From: Mycosarcoma maydis
Taxonomy: Eukaryota > Basidiomycota > Ustilaginomycetes > Ustilaginales
Length of the DNA stretch: 64,000 bases
Direction of reading: 5' to 3'
NCBI RefSeq assembly: GCF_000328475.2
Contig: NC_026494.1
Span: forward strand, 310,001-374,000
Shown here: positions 54,376-64,000 of the stretch, one piece after another
Position numbering within the stretch: position 1 is the stretch's first letter
Layout: the number at the start of each line of letters is the position of its first letter
Position numbers and translations under genes: made by a program
The notes under the pieces: model-generated
The model's input: the letters and a program-made list of their open reading frames with translations, nothing else
The model's database searches: none
What the model was told of the DNA's origin: nothing

Positions 54376-57279
54376 TTAATGTTCGTGGATGCAGTTCAAT
54401 GCTGTTGGCTGCAACTGTGTGGTTGCTGATGGTGCTATGAAATTACCTGGCACATCACCGCGCACCTGATGCGCAAAGTGAACCTGGCCTCCACTCTGTC
54501 CACCTTGCTCCTCATCGGTCATTGCTGGAGCTTGGCACTGGATCGCATCGTTCTGCTGCTTGATCCTGCGCCTCTCCTTTTTCCGCATCTTTCTCAATGC
54601 CTCCTCTTCCAATGCGATCCCTAACAACCTCTCTACTTCCTCCTTCTTCTTGGTCTTGTTCCCGCCATACCAGATCAGAAACCCAGCCACTGCGTTGCAG
54701 CTCAACGAGAACGTAATAATCGTCGCCGTCACTGAGGTTGGTCGGTTTTTGTAGTAGATACCCCATGTCGTACCTCCTAGCGAAGCTTGTAGGCACGAAT
54801 GACAGTCGAGCAGAATCACAATAGTCATCATGAGTGACAACTCGAACGGCCTATGAGTGACAGTCTCGCGGTACCGGTAAAAGGTGTGCGATTCGTGGAA
54901 TTTGCGCTGCTGATACTCGAGGTTGGCTTGTTGTTTGGGACTGAGAACCACAACATCTTCTGCATCGCGAGGCAATTCAGATGCGATCGATGGATTGCGT
55001 TTCAATTGTCCGAGAGGTATAATGCCGTCCTTGTTGGCATACGTCTTGTGTTGAGTGGGTGGTACAGAGCGTTCGGACGATGACGTCCCCTGCGACCCCG
55101 TATTTGACTGCTCCTCGTCTTTCGACTTCTTGGTCCGTTTTTTGCGATGCAGGAACACGTGCTTTTGTCGACGCTCTTCTTTGAGCTTTTCCACCTCGCA
55201 CGCGCTTCGCCTCAATTCAACAGCGTCCATGACCCTCCCAGATGCATCGGCGCTCTGTGCGTCTTGACCAGGTCGTCCATCTTGGTCTGAAGCGTTGTAC
55301 GAGCTTTGCCCCAGCCGTACAGCATTTTGTGCATCAGCTGAACCAACTGGATCCTTATGGGTTGCCGCAGCAAGCGTGGCCTTCCTGAGACCTGTCTTGA
55401 CCATCATCGTGTCGGTCATCTGCGACATGTGAAGACGAGGCGCCGCGCGAGGCAGCTCGTTCTTGTCCTTGAGCTCCGGAAGATCAAGCTGTTTTCTTCG
55501 CTTATACGTGAGAAAGTGGTAGTGCGCGATCTGCACCATTCTGTACGTGTCCACAGCTCGGAAGGGCGCAAAGCCGAGACCCACAGCGGCAAAAAGTGCG
55601 CACAAGATCTGATCACAAATTTCGATCCAATACCGTTGTGTTGCCGGGTTGCCCACGTCAATCCAGCGAAGCAGGAACAGGCAGATGGCTGTACCCCAGA
55701 AAGTGATCAGAAACGCATATGTGGTGATAATGAAGCCGTGTGGCGTCTTGACATATCTCCAAAAGCCTCTTGCAGCACGTTTGAATTTGGCCTTTTTGGT
55801 CAGCAGCACATGAACATGCTCATCAAGCTCGTTGCGCTCATCCTCGTCCATGTGCGCCCACTCCTTGATGTGTTTCCGACGCTCTTCCTCCGTGGTGGGA
55901 GGGATTTCCTTCCTCCTGCGGCCCGGGGCGAAGGACACCATTCGACGCATGCTGCTGAAACGCGAAGCATCTGCCTCTTTATCTTGCTGTTCCGAATCCT
56001 GCCTGAGACCAAGCTCGATATCTTCAGATTTGGCCTCATGCTGTGGCGTGACGCGAGGCGTAGCAGAAGGTTGTCGAGCGGCTGCGGTGGGTAGACTGAT
56101 GGTGGGTCTGCGGCTGTAAAGCATGGGTATCGGAGGGAAGAAGATCGAGTTGCCCACATTTTGAAGAGCGGTGACAGTGGCCACCTCGGGATCTACGACA
56201 TCCAGGTAATCCACCACCTCATCCTCGTGCATGTCACTGCTGGCAGAAGAATCGGTCGAGTCACGCTGTTCATCCAGGTTGTCGTCTCTTTCACGAAAGG
56301 ATGGCGTCAGCACTCTTCGCTGCTCCTCGTCACTAGCCGAGAAGTTTTGATCGGACTTGCGTCGGCGCAAAGAGTCGTAAAGGCGACGAGATGTGGCCAT
56401 GAGCCCGTCGTCTGCCACCGTGTTGCGACGTGCTCGGTTCGGGTGTGGGTTTGCATCTTGAACGGACGCTTCTGTCGGTGGGCTGACGACGAGGGATGGG
56501 TTGGGTGGAGGTGCTTGTGACGCCGGCGTCTGGCTCGAACGTTCTTCTTTTACATCGGATAGATTACGCAGATGGGGTGGGTAGAGCGCAACAGTTTCAC
56601 TGGCGCGGCGTGACGCGCTGTTGTCTGTCGCGGGAACGTCGTCTCGGGAAGCTGTGGTGGAGGAATGTGTAGATGAGGTAGAGACCGAGTTGTGCTGGTT
56701 GTGGCGCCTTCTACGACGCTCTTCCTTGCGCTGACGGTGATGACGCAAAGCGAGACCCTCAACGGCGCCTGGTCTGCGGCTGGATAACATATTGGGAATT
56801 GGCGGATGTAGCGACTCGTCACTCAGACGAATGGGCGGATAATCACCTGGAGGAGATCTACTGGATCTGTTCTTGTCGCGCCGGCGCTGCTCGCGCTGCC
56901 TCTCGTCGTGAATTGCACGCCTGGCTGCTTGCATCTCGAGTCGAAGCATCTCGTCGTCATCTTGAGACTCGGTATCATCGCGGGTTGAAGGTCGCCAACT
57001 TGATTCAGCGCGTGGGGTGGTGCGATCTTGTCTGGCACCATCATCGTCTCCACCTATGGTCGAAGCTGAGCCTCTGCGCAGACTGCGTAGTGTGAAGTAG
57101 TCTCCAGGAGGAAGCGCAGACTGCGTCGAATTACCGTTCGCTTCGCTAGCAGCGTCTTGGTTGGGGGCTGGTGCGCGGCCTGTGTAGGTGTCTGCCGAAG
57201 AATAGAGGGAGTTGCGCGATGCGTCTGTCTCGGTCCTGCGGACGCGGATTGAGGACGGTATGCGATGAAATGGCTTCAT
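54376..57279 (-). CDS. DUF2985-type multi-pass membrane protein
   Basis: A 967-residue integral membrane protein of unknown function, apparently of the fungal DUF2985 family. Residues 1-480 are soluble and low complexity, rich in Arg, Ser, Asp and Glu. Four hydrophobic segments are seen at about 510-535 (FIITTYAFLITFWGTAICLFL), 545-570 (QILCALFAAVGLGFAPF), 808-832 and 846-870. The conserved family block lies between and around the first two (KTPHGFIITTYAFLITFWG, FRAVDTYRMVQIAHYHF). A large charged loop (about 600-800) with Lys/Arg/Glu runs separates the two membrane pairs. The C-terminal tail is charged. The family is widespread in basidiomycetes and ascomycetes but has no established role. 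The start ATG at 57279 is followed by a Pro/Arg/Ser-rich region without a signal peptide. Confidence 0.8.
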   Translation of the reverse strand: MKPFHRIPSSIRVRRTETDASRNSLYSSADTYTGRAPAPNQDAASEANGNSTQSALPPGDYFTLRSLRRGSASTIGGDDDGARQDRTTPRAESSWRPSTRDDTESQDDDEMLRLEMQAARRAIHDERQREQRRRDKNRSSRSPPGDYPPIRLSDESLHPPIPNMLSSRRPGAVEGLALRHHRQRKEERRRRRHNQHNSVSTSSTHSSTTASRDDVPATDNSASRRASETVALYPPHLRNLSDVKEERSSQTPASQAPPPNPSLVVSPPTEASVQDANPHPNRARRNTVADDGLMATSRRLYDSLRRRKSDQNFSASDEEQRRVLTPSFRERDDNLDEQRDSTDSSASSDMHEDEVVDYLDVVDPEVATVTALQNVGNSIFFPPIPMLYSRRPTISLPTAAARQPSATPRVTPQHEAKSEDIELGLRQDSEQQDKEADASRFSSMRRMVSFAPGRRRKEIPPTTEEERRKHIKEWAHMDEDERNELDEHVHVLLTKKAKFKRAARGFWRYVKTPHGFIITTYAFLITFWGTAICLFLLRWIDVGNPATQRYWIEICDQILCALFAAVGLGFAPFRAVDTYRMVQIAHYHFLTYKRRKQLDLPELKDKNELPRAAPRLHMSQMTDTMMVKTGLRKATLAAATHKDPVGSADAQNAVRLGQSSYNASDQDGRPGQDAQSADASGRVMDAVELRRSACEVEKLKEERRQKHVFLHRKKRTKKSKDEEQSNTGSQGTSSSERSVPPTQHKTYANKDGIIPLGQLKRNPSIASELPRDAEDVVVLSPKQQANLEYQQRKFHESHTFYRYRETVTHRPFELSLMMTIVILLDCHSCLQASLGGTTWGIYYKNRPTSVTATIITFSLSCNAVAGFLIWYGGNKTKKKEEVERLLGIALEEEALRKMRKKERRRIKQQNDAIQCQAPAMTDEEQGGQSGGQVHFAHQVRGDVPGNFIAPSATTQLQPTALNCIHEH

Positions 57280-59124
57280 CCTGTCTTCTGATGCTCTGTC
57301 GGTCGGGAAGCTGAGCTGTCTGCAGTATAGTCAGAGCGTCACAATCTAGTCGGATGTGCCGATGCACTCGCGTCGGTCACCCGCAGCGACTACGAAAAAG
57401 AGCGGATGCGAGGCCGACAAAGGCTATGGAGAGGCTGTATCGACCCGAAATTAGCCAAAGGTAATCGACAAAGTTGGTATCAGCGACGCAGCCTGACCGG
57501 GTGTGGTGAATTGGCGATGCAACGTAGTGTAGATGCGACCACGTCGCCCTCGACCAAGTCCTGGCCGAGCGTTCCCTCCTCAAGTGCGATGTTGTCGAAA
57601 TGTCTACTTGGTAGTTGGAACTCAGGCAGCTTCGCAAGGTGTGGTACGGTAGAGAGTATGGTGAAACAGCCAAAGTCAAGAAGAGGGCGGAACGTGCTGG
57701 TTGGGCAAAGAGACTAGCGGCTCAGCAATCCAAACACACGAATCGTGAATTGTGAATCGTGAATGACTTTCGTGCTTGACGTGTGTACGGTATCTCTCAA
57801 AGTCGCAGTCGCAATCACGAACACAGCAAGAAATTTGTGTCGGAATTTAGCAGTCCAAGAGATAGGCATTCGTGATTCGTGAATGATGCGCATTGGGCCT
57901 GCAAACTATCACCTATGTTGCATGTAGACCAAGGGCGTTAACAAACTCGAGCTCTGAGCCATGAGTGCTGTGCGCTGTGCTGGCCTTTCAGTCGATCCGT
58001 TAACTTGAAGCTCAACCGCTGTACCAAGAGGAGGTCTAGAAACCCCATCGGACTTGGGTTGTAATCTTTACCTCGTTACGCACTGTACATCACGCATGCC
58101 TCCTAGCTTCTTTCTTGTTGAGAGAGTCTCGAAAGCACATCACAGAAGTTCAAATGACCGACGCCGGCTTCGCCGACCGACTTTAAACTGCACGTTGACT
58201 CACGAATAACCAATATGTTAGTCAAGTTATTCATGTTTTCGCCGCAAAGTGCCTATTCGGATCCCAGTACCCGGATCGGCTTGGCATGAACATCACCAGC
58301 TAAATAGCGACGGGTCTTTAACTTTTTCTGTGATTCTACGCCCATCGACATTGACTGCTTGCCTCCAGCTCTGTAATCTTACCACTTGCAAGCATCTCGA
58401 CTACCTTGAGAGATCATCCAACAATCACGAATCGTGAATCGCGAGCTATTCTCTTTTGCATCACTTTGGTCGCTTAGGCTTGATTGACGATTGCAGCACG
58501 GTTGTAAGCACATTTTATTTGCTTCATCATTCCGGATTCGTTTCACGTTCTTGGTTACGCTGCCATGGACCAGTGTGGAGAACAGCGACTCAATCTCCGT
58601 CACGTAACCTCGTGAATTCGTGATTTAACGTGACCTGCGTGCTACCCAATTACAGGTAATGACTTAACACGCGCCGATATGTAACACGTAAGCACTCGTG
58701 ACTGTGACTCGTGCACGACTCACTCGTGACTCGTGACTGGTGCGTGAGGTGTGTGTTTGTGACCACGCAGCCAGTTTTCAGTTGGCCGTCTGGAACACCG
58801 CAAGACGTCCAAACGCACAGCGCCACCTCATTCGTGGTTTGCTTTGATGGATACCCAGCATTGCAGAGAGCCACCCAAAAACTTCAGCAGCACCACCACT
58901 TCTACCCATCAAAACGCTGCTTTCCGCCGCTAACATAGCACGCCTGATAGAGCTCAATAGCAAGGTCAGACAACAAATTCGTTTTGCAGGTACAAACACC
59001 CTTCGAGATTCCGTTCACTTTTCTATATCAGACAAAAGGCAGGCTGGAACCTTCAAACGGCGACCTTAACTGAACAGGATTCGCGGTGTACTGACGTCAA
59101 CATGTGAAAAGCTGAGTGTGTGAT
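57280..59124. other. Intergenic region between DUF2985 gene and NDUFS1
   Basis: About 1.8 kb with no supportable gene. It is one of the densest motif regions: CACGAATCGTGAATTGTGAATCGTGAAT near 57737-57764, ATTCGTGATTCGTGAAT near 57868-57884, the palindrome TCACGAATCGTGA at 58425-58437, TCGTGAATTCGTGA near 58610, and the ACTCGTG tract at 58694-58740. Confidence 0.65.
58694..58740. repeat. Period-7 tract ACTCGTG
   Basis: ACTCGTG, ACTGTG, ACTCGTG, CACGACTC, ACTCGTG, ACTCGTG, ACTGG. Most units are 7 bp, and the middle contains an inverted copy (CACGA against TCGTG). It is the AGTCACG-type variant of the dispersed family. Confidence 0.85.
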
Positions 59125-61380
59125 TTAGTTAAAGGCGGCCAACGTCGCCTTGCCATCTACTTTGTCCATGGGCAATCCCTCGACGAAAGCAGCAGTACAC
59201 TTGGCCATGGTTGGTGATGCGCGCGAAATAGGGTCGGTCTGGTAGAAGTTCTGGATCGGTCTCAACAGGGGTGTACCTGATACCGACGACGAAGCGAGCT
59301 TGGCAAGCTCCTCAACCGCCAACGGCGCCGATGTCGTCGATGGCTCTGCCACCTCGTATCGCACCAGCGTAGGCGAGATCTCAAACATGCGGTCTCGCAC
59401 ATCCAGGATATCGCTGTACGGCAACGTCGCTCCCATCACCTCGGAAAGTGCACGTACGACCTTCCAGTCCTCGCGTGCCGCTCCCGGTGGTGGTACCGCC
59501 GCTCGCGTCACCTGTGTTCGACCCTCAGTGTTGACATATGTGGTAGCCTTCTCGGTATAGGCAGATCCAGGCAGGCAGACGTCGGCGAACTGAGCTCCAA
59601 CATCACCATGGTGGCCCTGGTAAACTACGAACGCATCGCGTGGGATCGTCTCGGGCGTGATATCGTCGGCGTTGAGCAGGTAGATAAACTTGGGTTTCGT
59701 CTTGGCAGCAGCGGGCGAGGGAATAAAGCCAATGTCGAGCGCACCAGTGCGCGACGCTTGTCGCTGAAGCACGTTGTACCCATTCCACTCGCCGTTGAGC
59801 AGCTTGTCTTTGTTGGCCTTGACCAGCTCGGCCAAGTTGCCCAGGATTGCCTTGCCATCAGGGTGCTCGGCAACCGCGCTGCCAACCACGATCATGGGCT
59901 TCTTGGCCTGCTTGAACTTCTTGGCAAAGGCTCCCTTACCCGAAACCAGATCCTGGACCGCCTTGGCGTCCGTGCCAATATGGTCATATTCGTAGGTGAG
60001 ATCAACCTTTTCGCCAATCAGGCCAACATCGAGGTCACGGTGCAAGTAAGCCTTGCGGATACGCGTGTTAACAATCGCAGCCTCGTGACGAGGATTAGTG
60101 CCGACGAGCAGCAGCACGTCGGCCTCCTCAATACCAGGAATGGTGGTGTTGAAAGTGTAGTTGGATCGGAAGTCAGCGCCGTGAATAGGAGCCTGGTCGC
60201 CGTTCACCTGGTCGGTGGCAAGGTTGTCCGAGCCAAGCTTGTTGATGAGGTCCTTTAGCACAACCATCGACTCTACGTCGGCGAGCGAGCCGGCAACAGC
60301 CTTGATCTCGTCACCCTTGGCACCAGAGGAAGCGAGACCCTCAGCGATGGTGGCAAGCGCCTCGGGCCACGACGCGGGCACGAAGCGGTCACCCTGCTTG
60401 ATAAGAGGCGTGGTGAGACGCTGGTACTTGAGACCGTCGTTGGCGAATCGAGTCTTGTCGTTGATCCACTCTTCGTTGACATCGTCATTGGTGCGAGGCA
60501 GGATACGCATAACCTGGACACCACGCGAGTCGACGCGGATGTTGGATCCGACCGCATCCAGGACATCGACCGACTCAGTCTTCTTGAGCTCCCAAGGACG
60601 GGCATGGAAAGCGTAGGGCTTCGAGGTGAGCGCTCCGACGGGGCACAGGTCGATAATGTTGCCAGACATCTCGGAGTTCATGGTCTTTTCGATGTACGTG
60701 CCAATTTGAAGATCATTACCACGACCGGTGGTGCCCATGTCCTGGACACCGGCGACGTCATTAGCATATCGGACACATCGCGTGCACTGAATGCAACGCG
60801 TCATGACGGTCTTGACCAGGGGACCGAGGTTCTTGTCTTCGACAGCTCGCTTGCCCTTGATCTCGTGGAATCTCGATCGGTCCGAACCGTAACGCATCGA
60901 CTGGTCCTGCAGATCGCACTCTCCACCCCAATCGCAAATAGGACAATCCAACGGGTGATTGGCGAGGAGGAACTCCATCACACCCTCGCGGGCCTTGGCC
61001 ACAAGAGGAGTGTCGGTGAAGATCTGCTGGCCGGGCATAGCAGGGAAGGCGCACGAGGCAAGAGGCTTGGGGGCACCCTTGGACTCGACAAGGCACATTC
61101 GACAGTTACCCGCAACCATGAGACGCTCGTGATAACAGAAACGAGGAATCTGCGCACCAGCTTTCTCGCAAGCCTGGATGAGAGCGGTGCCCTGCTCGAC
61201 CTCGATCTCCTTGCCATTAATGGTAAGCTTGACCATCTTGGGTGGAGCAGGTGCGGGGGTAGCCTGGCGCTGCAAAGCAGAGGTGGCGAACGAAGCAGAA
61301 GTGGCGGGAAGGCGAGCAGCCATACCGCCGCGAGGGGAGAGGCGCACGGCCGAGCTGGAAGCAGCCAACGAGCGCAGCAT
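59125..61380 (-). CDS. NDUFS1: Mitochondrial complex I 75/78-kDa subunit
   Basis: A 751-residue matrix-arm subunit of NADH:ubiquinone oxidoreductase, which carries electrons through three Fe-S clusters. Residues about 1-38 are a mitochondrial presequence (Arg/Ser/Ala-rich, no acid). The plant-type [2Fe-2S] site uses C82, C93, C96 and C110. The next cluster uses the family's His ligand H142 with C146, C149 and C155 ([14 protein letters not shown]). The third [4Fe-4S] cluster uses C196, C199, C202 and C246 (CIQCTRC and DLCPVGALT). The remainder is the molybdopterin-oxidoreductase-like domain. All ligands are conserved, so the subunit is expected to be functional. Length is normal for the family. 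The start ATG at 61380 begins the presequence and is preceded by a likely 5' UTR intron. Confidence 0.96.
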   Translation of the reverse strand: MLRSLAASSSAVRLSPRGGMAARLPATSASFATSALQRQATPAPAPPKMVKLTINGKEIEVEQGTALIQACEKAGAQIPRFCYHERLMVAGNCRMCLVESKGAPKPLASCAFPAMPGQQIFTDTPLVAKAREGVMEFLLANHPLDCPICDWGGECDLQDQSMRYGSDRSRFHEIKGKRAVEDKNLGPLVKTVMTRCIQCTRCVRYANDVAGVQDMGTTGRGNDLQIGTYIEKTMNSEMSGNIIDLCPVGALTSKPYAFHARPWELKKTESVDVLDAVGSNIRVDSRGVQVMRILPRTNDDVNEEWINDKTRFANDGLKYQRLTTPLIKQGDRFVPASWPEALATIAEGLASSGAKGDEIKAVAGSLADVESMVVLKDLINKLGSDNLATDQVNGDQAPIHGADFRSNYTFNTTIPGIEEADVLLLVGTNPRHEAAIVNTRIRKAYLHRDLDVGLIGEKVDLTYEYDHIGTDAKAVQDLVSGKGAFAKKFKQAKKPMIVVGSAVAEHPDGKAILGNLAELVKANKDKLLNGEWNGYNVLQRQASRTGALDIGFIPSPAAAKTKPKFIYLLNADDITPETIPRDAFVVYQGHHGDVGAQFADVCLPGSAYTEKATTYVNTEGRTQVTRAAVPPPGAAREDWKVVRALSEVMGATLPYSDILDVRDRMFEISPTLVRYEVAEPSTTSAPLAVEELAKLASSSVSGTPLLRPIQNFYQTDPISRASPTMAKCTAAFVEGLPMDKVDGKATLAAFN

Positions 61381-61413
61381 ATTATTGGTGGCGATGTGCA
61401 GGTAGTGGTACGA

Positions 61414-61517
61414 CTAGATGTCGGGGGTTGATGCGCGGTTGCAACAAGGCACGGCGACAACACAGTAAACAGTCGCGATCTTCAGGAAGTGATGGTCGCA
61501 GTGAAGAAGCGACTCAC
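61414..61517 (-). other. Probable 5' UTR intron of NDUFS1
   Basis: On the minus strand, CAG|GTGAGT at 61517 is a strong donor and ACATCTAG ending at 61414 a plausible acceptor, giving 104 bp, a length equal to the AHA1 intron. No perfect CTAAC/CTGAC branch point was found. The intron lies 33 bp before the ATG. Without transcript data this remains inference. Confidence 0.45.
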
Positions 61518-62037
61518 CTGACGTGACTTCCAAGCGTGTGATGGATGATCGGAAGGTGACCAGGCTGAAGCAGGTGGACTGCGTTGTAGGTGATGATGAT
61601 GATGAAGGTACAAACTATCGACGGGCGCGCCAATAAAGTCGACTTGCGATAGCCTGCCGCCTGGTTCAGATTGTCCGAATTCAAAAGCAAAGCGCTAGGC
61701 TGACCTATCGAAACAAGAGACTGCGATCGACATCTTCCTGGCTTAGAAATGCCAAAACGACAAAATAGAGGCAGCTCAGCCAGTCATGAGTGTCTCAGGC
61801 GCACTTTTGAGATCGCAGCCTGTGCACCTGCCAATCACGAATGCTGCGAATTTCCGTCAAAATTCAGAGAGCCTCTTCCCTGTTGTTGCTCCTCACCACA
61901 CCTTGCAACCGCCCAATCAGAACGTCGCCGTTTCGTACGCGTGTTCGGTTCCGCTTTTCGGGGATTTTCGTAAAATCAGGGGAGGGTGAAATGTGATAAT
62001 ATAACAATCGGCTGATATTCACGTTTCACGATTTCCG

Positions 62038-62180
62038 ATTCACGATTCACGATTCACGATTCACGATTCACGATTCACGATTCACGATTCACGATTCACG
62101 ATTCACGATTCACGATTCACGATTCACGATTCACGATTCACGATTCACGATTCACGATTCACGATTCACGATTCACGATT
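62038..62180. repeat. Tandem array (ATTCACG)x20
   Basis: 143 bp, 20 complete copies of the heptamer ATTCACG plus ATT, with no mismatch. Degenerate units (ATTCACGTTTCACGATTTCCG) sit just upstream. The unit is the same heptamer seen dispersed in most intergenic regions of the window. It lies in the roughly 1-kb space between NDUFS1 and AHA1, about 660 bp upstream of the NDUFS1 ATG. Confidence 0.99.
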
Positions 62181-62204
62181 TTGCAAGTTGCACGCACATT
62201 ATAT

Positions 62205-62217
62205 TCACGATTCGTGA
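62205..62217. promoter_or_regulatory. Palindrome TCACGATTCGTGA next to the array
   Basis: A 13-bp palindrome made from a direct and an inverted heptamer core, 24 bp from the end of the tandem array and followed by another direct TTCGTGA. The same palindrome class occurs at 4615, 50271 and 58425. A regulatory role is only a hypothesis. Confidence 0.4.
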
Positions 62218-62450
62218 TTCGTGATTGACCCTCCAACTATACTCACGACTGTTGTCTATCGTTTCAGCTCTACTCTTCTCAAGGTGACTACACTCTGCGC
62301 ATCTGTCAGCCGCGCTGCCTCTTACGTCACCATATATGGTGTTCTGAGGTTGATGGTGAGGCGATGCAGGTCAAAACAGTCCTGCTTTGAAGCTGATTAA
62401 TTCTGTCATGATCTACAGTACGAGCTAGTTTGTTCATTCTGCTCAAGGCA

Positions 62451-63520
62451 TCACAGAATCGTGCCAAGACTGCATCAAAGATTGGAAATAAGCGGCGGAT
62501 CAGAAAGAATAGGAGAGAATCAGTATATTGGTCGACTAAACTACGACAAAACAAATATTAATCGGTTACTTACCCCATCGACTTCAGACCGCGAATGTAG
62601 TAGGTCTCGAGGTTCTTCTCCACAATCTCCTCGTCTCCAGAAGGAGCACCGCTAAGCACAAGCTCCAGCTTGGTCGAGTCGCCGCCTTCGGTCAGGTTGA
62701 TAGCCAGGGTACCGTAGTAACCCTCGGGGAACTGGGGCGTTCGCCACTTCTGGATGAGCTGCTTGGGGGCATCGACGCTCACCACCTTGCCAATTACATT
62801 TCCGCCAAAGAGCGCAAATTCGGCATCCGCTTTCGGCTCAAATTTCGCTGGTGCTCGGGTCCACATGGGAATGCGTGATGGGTTGGTGAGAAGGTCCCAC
62901 AGATCTGATGTGCTGATGGCAAGTTCGCTGGAAACACGTACATCGCTCGAGCTTGATGATACGGTAGCCTTCGCCTGCGAAGAAGGCGCAGCAGGCGCAC
63001 CCGCTGATGCTGCAACGCTTGCAGTTGGTGTGGCAGCGCCAGGAGTCGAAGCCGGGCTGTCATGGCCCAAGTCCTTGGCGTGGGCATCAATGAGGTTCTG
63101 GCGGAAGGCGTGGAAGACAAGGCGGAGTGAAGGAGCGAGCTCCTTGCGCACAGCATCATAAAGCTGGTTGGCTTCTGCTGACGGCTTTGTCGACATCTCG
63201 GTCTCGAATTGATACTCGTCGCCTTCGTCCTCGATTTCGTGGCTCACTTCTGGGAATGTGATGGTACCGCTCGCCTCAGTGCCATCGTCCGATGTTCCCG
63301 ACCAAGCGTAGGTAATGGCGCAATCGTAGATGGTAATGAGCTTGCCTTTGCGGTTTCCGAGCTCAACGTCGCCTTCGAAGGAGGATAGACGGTCCACCTT
63401 GACCTGACCGCTCTTGCCGACACTCACCGACTTGCCCACGGTTGCCTCGGTGATGTGGTTCTTGGCCCAAGGTGTGCAGCCCTTAGTCTTCCAGTGGTAG
63501 TGCTTGTTCCAGGTTGACAT
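62451..63520 (-). CDS. AHA1: Hsp90 co-chaperone Aha1
   Basis: Exons 62574-63520 and 62451-62469 (minus strand) give 321 residues. Aha1 stimulates the ATPase cycle of Hsp90 in the cytosol. The N-terminal Hsp90-binding domain covers about residues 1-150 (MSTWNKHYHWKTKGCTPWAK start, typical NNWHW-type context). An Ala/Ser/Pro-rich linker (about 158-190) follows, then the C-terminal AHSA1 domain (about 195-321) with SDLWDLLTNPSRIPMWT. The unspliced frame ends at SMG, but ATGGG|GTAAGT is a perfect donor, and a 104-bp intron ending TTGATGCAG adds LGTIL and a TGA, which matches the conserved G-x-G-x-x-L end of Aha1 proteins. The frame is open to 63658 upstream, but the ATG at 63520 starts at the family's conserved N-terminus. 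Confidence 0.93.
62470..62573 (-). other. Terminal intron of AHA1
   Basis: 104 bp, donor GTAAGT at 62573, branch candidate CTGAT, acceptor TTGATGCAG ending at 62470, phase 2. The last coding exon is only 19 nt and restores the family C-terminus. Confidence 0.85.
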
Positions 63521-64000
63521 CTTGTTTTGGCCGCTTGAAGTTTGAGTAGGGTGTGCGGATCGAGGAATGAGTTGCTTTGGATCAGGAAAGAGGTATGAAA
63601 GTGGTATGGAGTCTTTGATTTTAGCACGGATCAGCCAGACAAGAAGGACAGGGAGCAATTTAGCGCACCGAGGTGGAGCTGTTCACACACTCGTGATTTG
63701 TTCGTCGTTGCTGCTTCTCGGAATTTGCCAGAAGCAACACTTTCTTTCCGTCACGCCGCGTTGTGATGTCGTGCGAAAAGTTAGAAATCTCGCTTTTGCT
63801 CTTAGGAAGGGTCTAACATGGCTCGCGACTTGCTACGTCTATGTCCCTCAGATAAGGGCCCGTTCACGTGATTACCACGAATCGTTGAATCGTTCTTGTA
63901 GTGTAGCTCTCTCGTCTGGCACATAACGCTGTTGCAGGTCGGACCTAACCAACTTGTGTTCGCAGTCTTCTTTAGCCCTCAAGAGCAGCTGCCGTTCCCG
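63521..64000. other. Upstream region of AHA1 to window end
   Basis: About 480 bp of promoter and leader for AHA1, reaching the window edge. No gene is supported. A CACGAATCGTTGAATCG lies near 63878, a degenerate member of the motif family. Confidence 0.5.

Larger units (their letters stand above)
61381..62450. other. Promoter region of NDUFS1 with heptamer array
   Basis: About 1.07 kb upstream of NDUFS1 and downstream of AHA1, both on the minus strand. It includes the probable 5' UTR intron (61414-61517), the ATTCACG array (62038-62180) and the palindrome at 62205-62217. No gene is supported here. Confidence 0.65.

Overview
The window looks like nuclear DNA of a smut fungus (Ustilaginaceae; Ustilago maydis or a close relative, species not provable from sequence alone). 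The reasons are large, mostly intronless ORFs with typical basidiomycete orthologues, the few introns being about 90-105 bp with GT(A/G)AGT-type donors and CTGAC/TACTAAC branch points, long pyrimidine-rich leaders, and intergenic DNA crowded with ATTCACG/CGTGAAT heptamers. Starts below are the first sensible ATG; in several genes the open frame extends further upstream without an ATG. I saw no rRNA, tRNA, transposon or CRISPR array.

Layout. 0-12 kb: a Zn2Cys6 transcription factor (+) converges on a signal-peptide/kelch/TM protein (-), followed by a long gene-free stretch. 12-20.7 kb: a TKL-like kinase with a C1-type zinc finger (+), ribosome-biogenesis factor EBP2 (-), a small two-exon gene (+) and an ADP1-like ABCG transporter (-). 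20.7-30 kb: a repeat-rich 4 kb intergenic region, then a 1652-residue Gln-rich ARID protein (Swi1-like SWI/SNF subunit) with one intron. 31-41 kb: a PhoD-like phosphatase (+), an Arg/Ser-rich protein (-), a secreted protein of unknown family (+) and a secreted GH45 endoglucanase (+). This is the most accessory-looking stretch. 41-64 kb: a tricalbin-type ER-PM tether (+), CBP3 (-) and a PP2C phosphatase (+) from a shared divergent promoter region, ISWI subunit Itc1 (+), a DUF2985 membrane protein (-), complex I 75-78 kDa subunit (-) and Hsp90 co-chaperone Aha1 (-).

Functionally the genes are mostly housekeeping: chromatin remodelling (Swi1-like, Itc1), mitochondrial respiration (CBP3, complex I, probably the PP2C), ribosome assembly and membrane contact sites. 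Two adjacent secreted proteins hint at host- or wall-directed functions.

The most striking unexplained structure is a dispersed family of 7-bp-period repeats and 13-bp palindromes (TCACGAWTCGTGA and TCGTGAKTCACGA) seen throughout the noncoding DNA, including one array of about 20 ATTCACG copies at 62.04-62.18 kb. Gene-structure corrections worth keeping are a 19-nt last coding exon of AHA1 and a 71-aa spliced gene at 17.3 kb.
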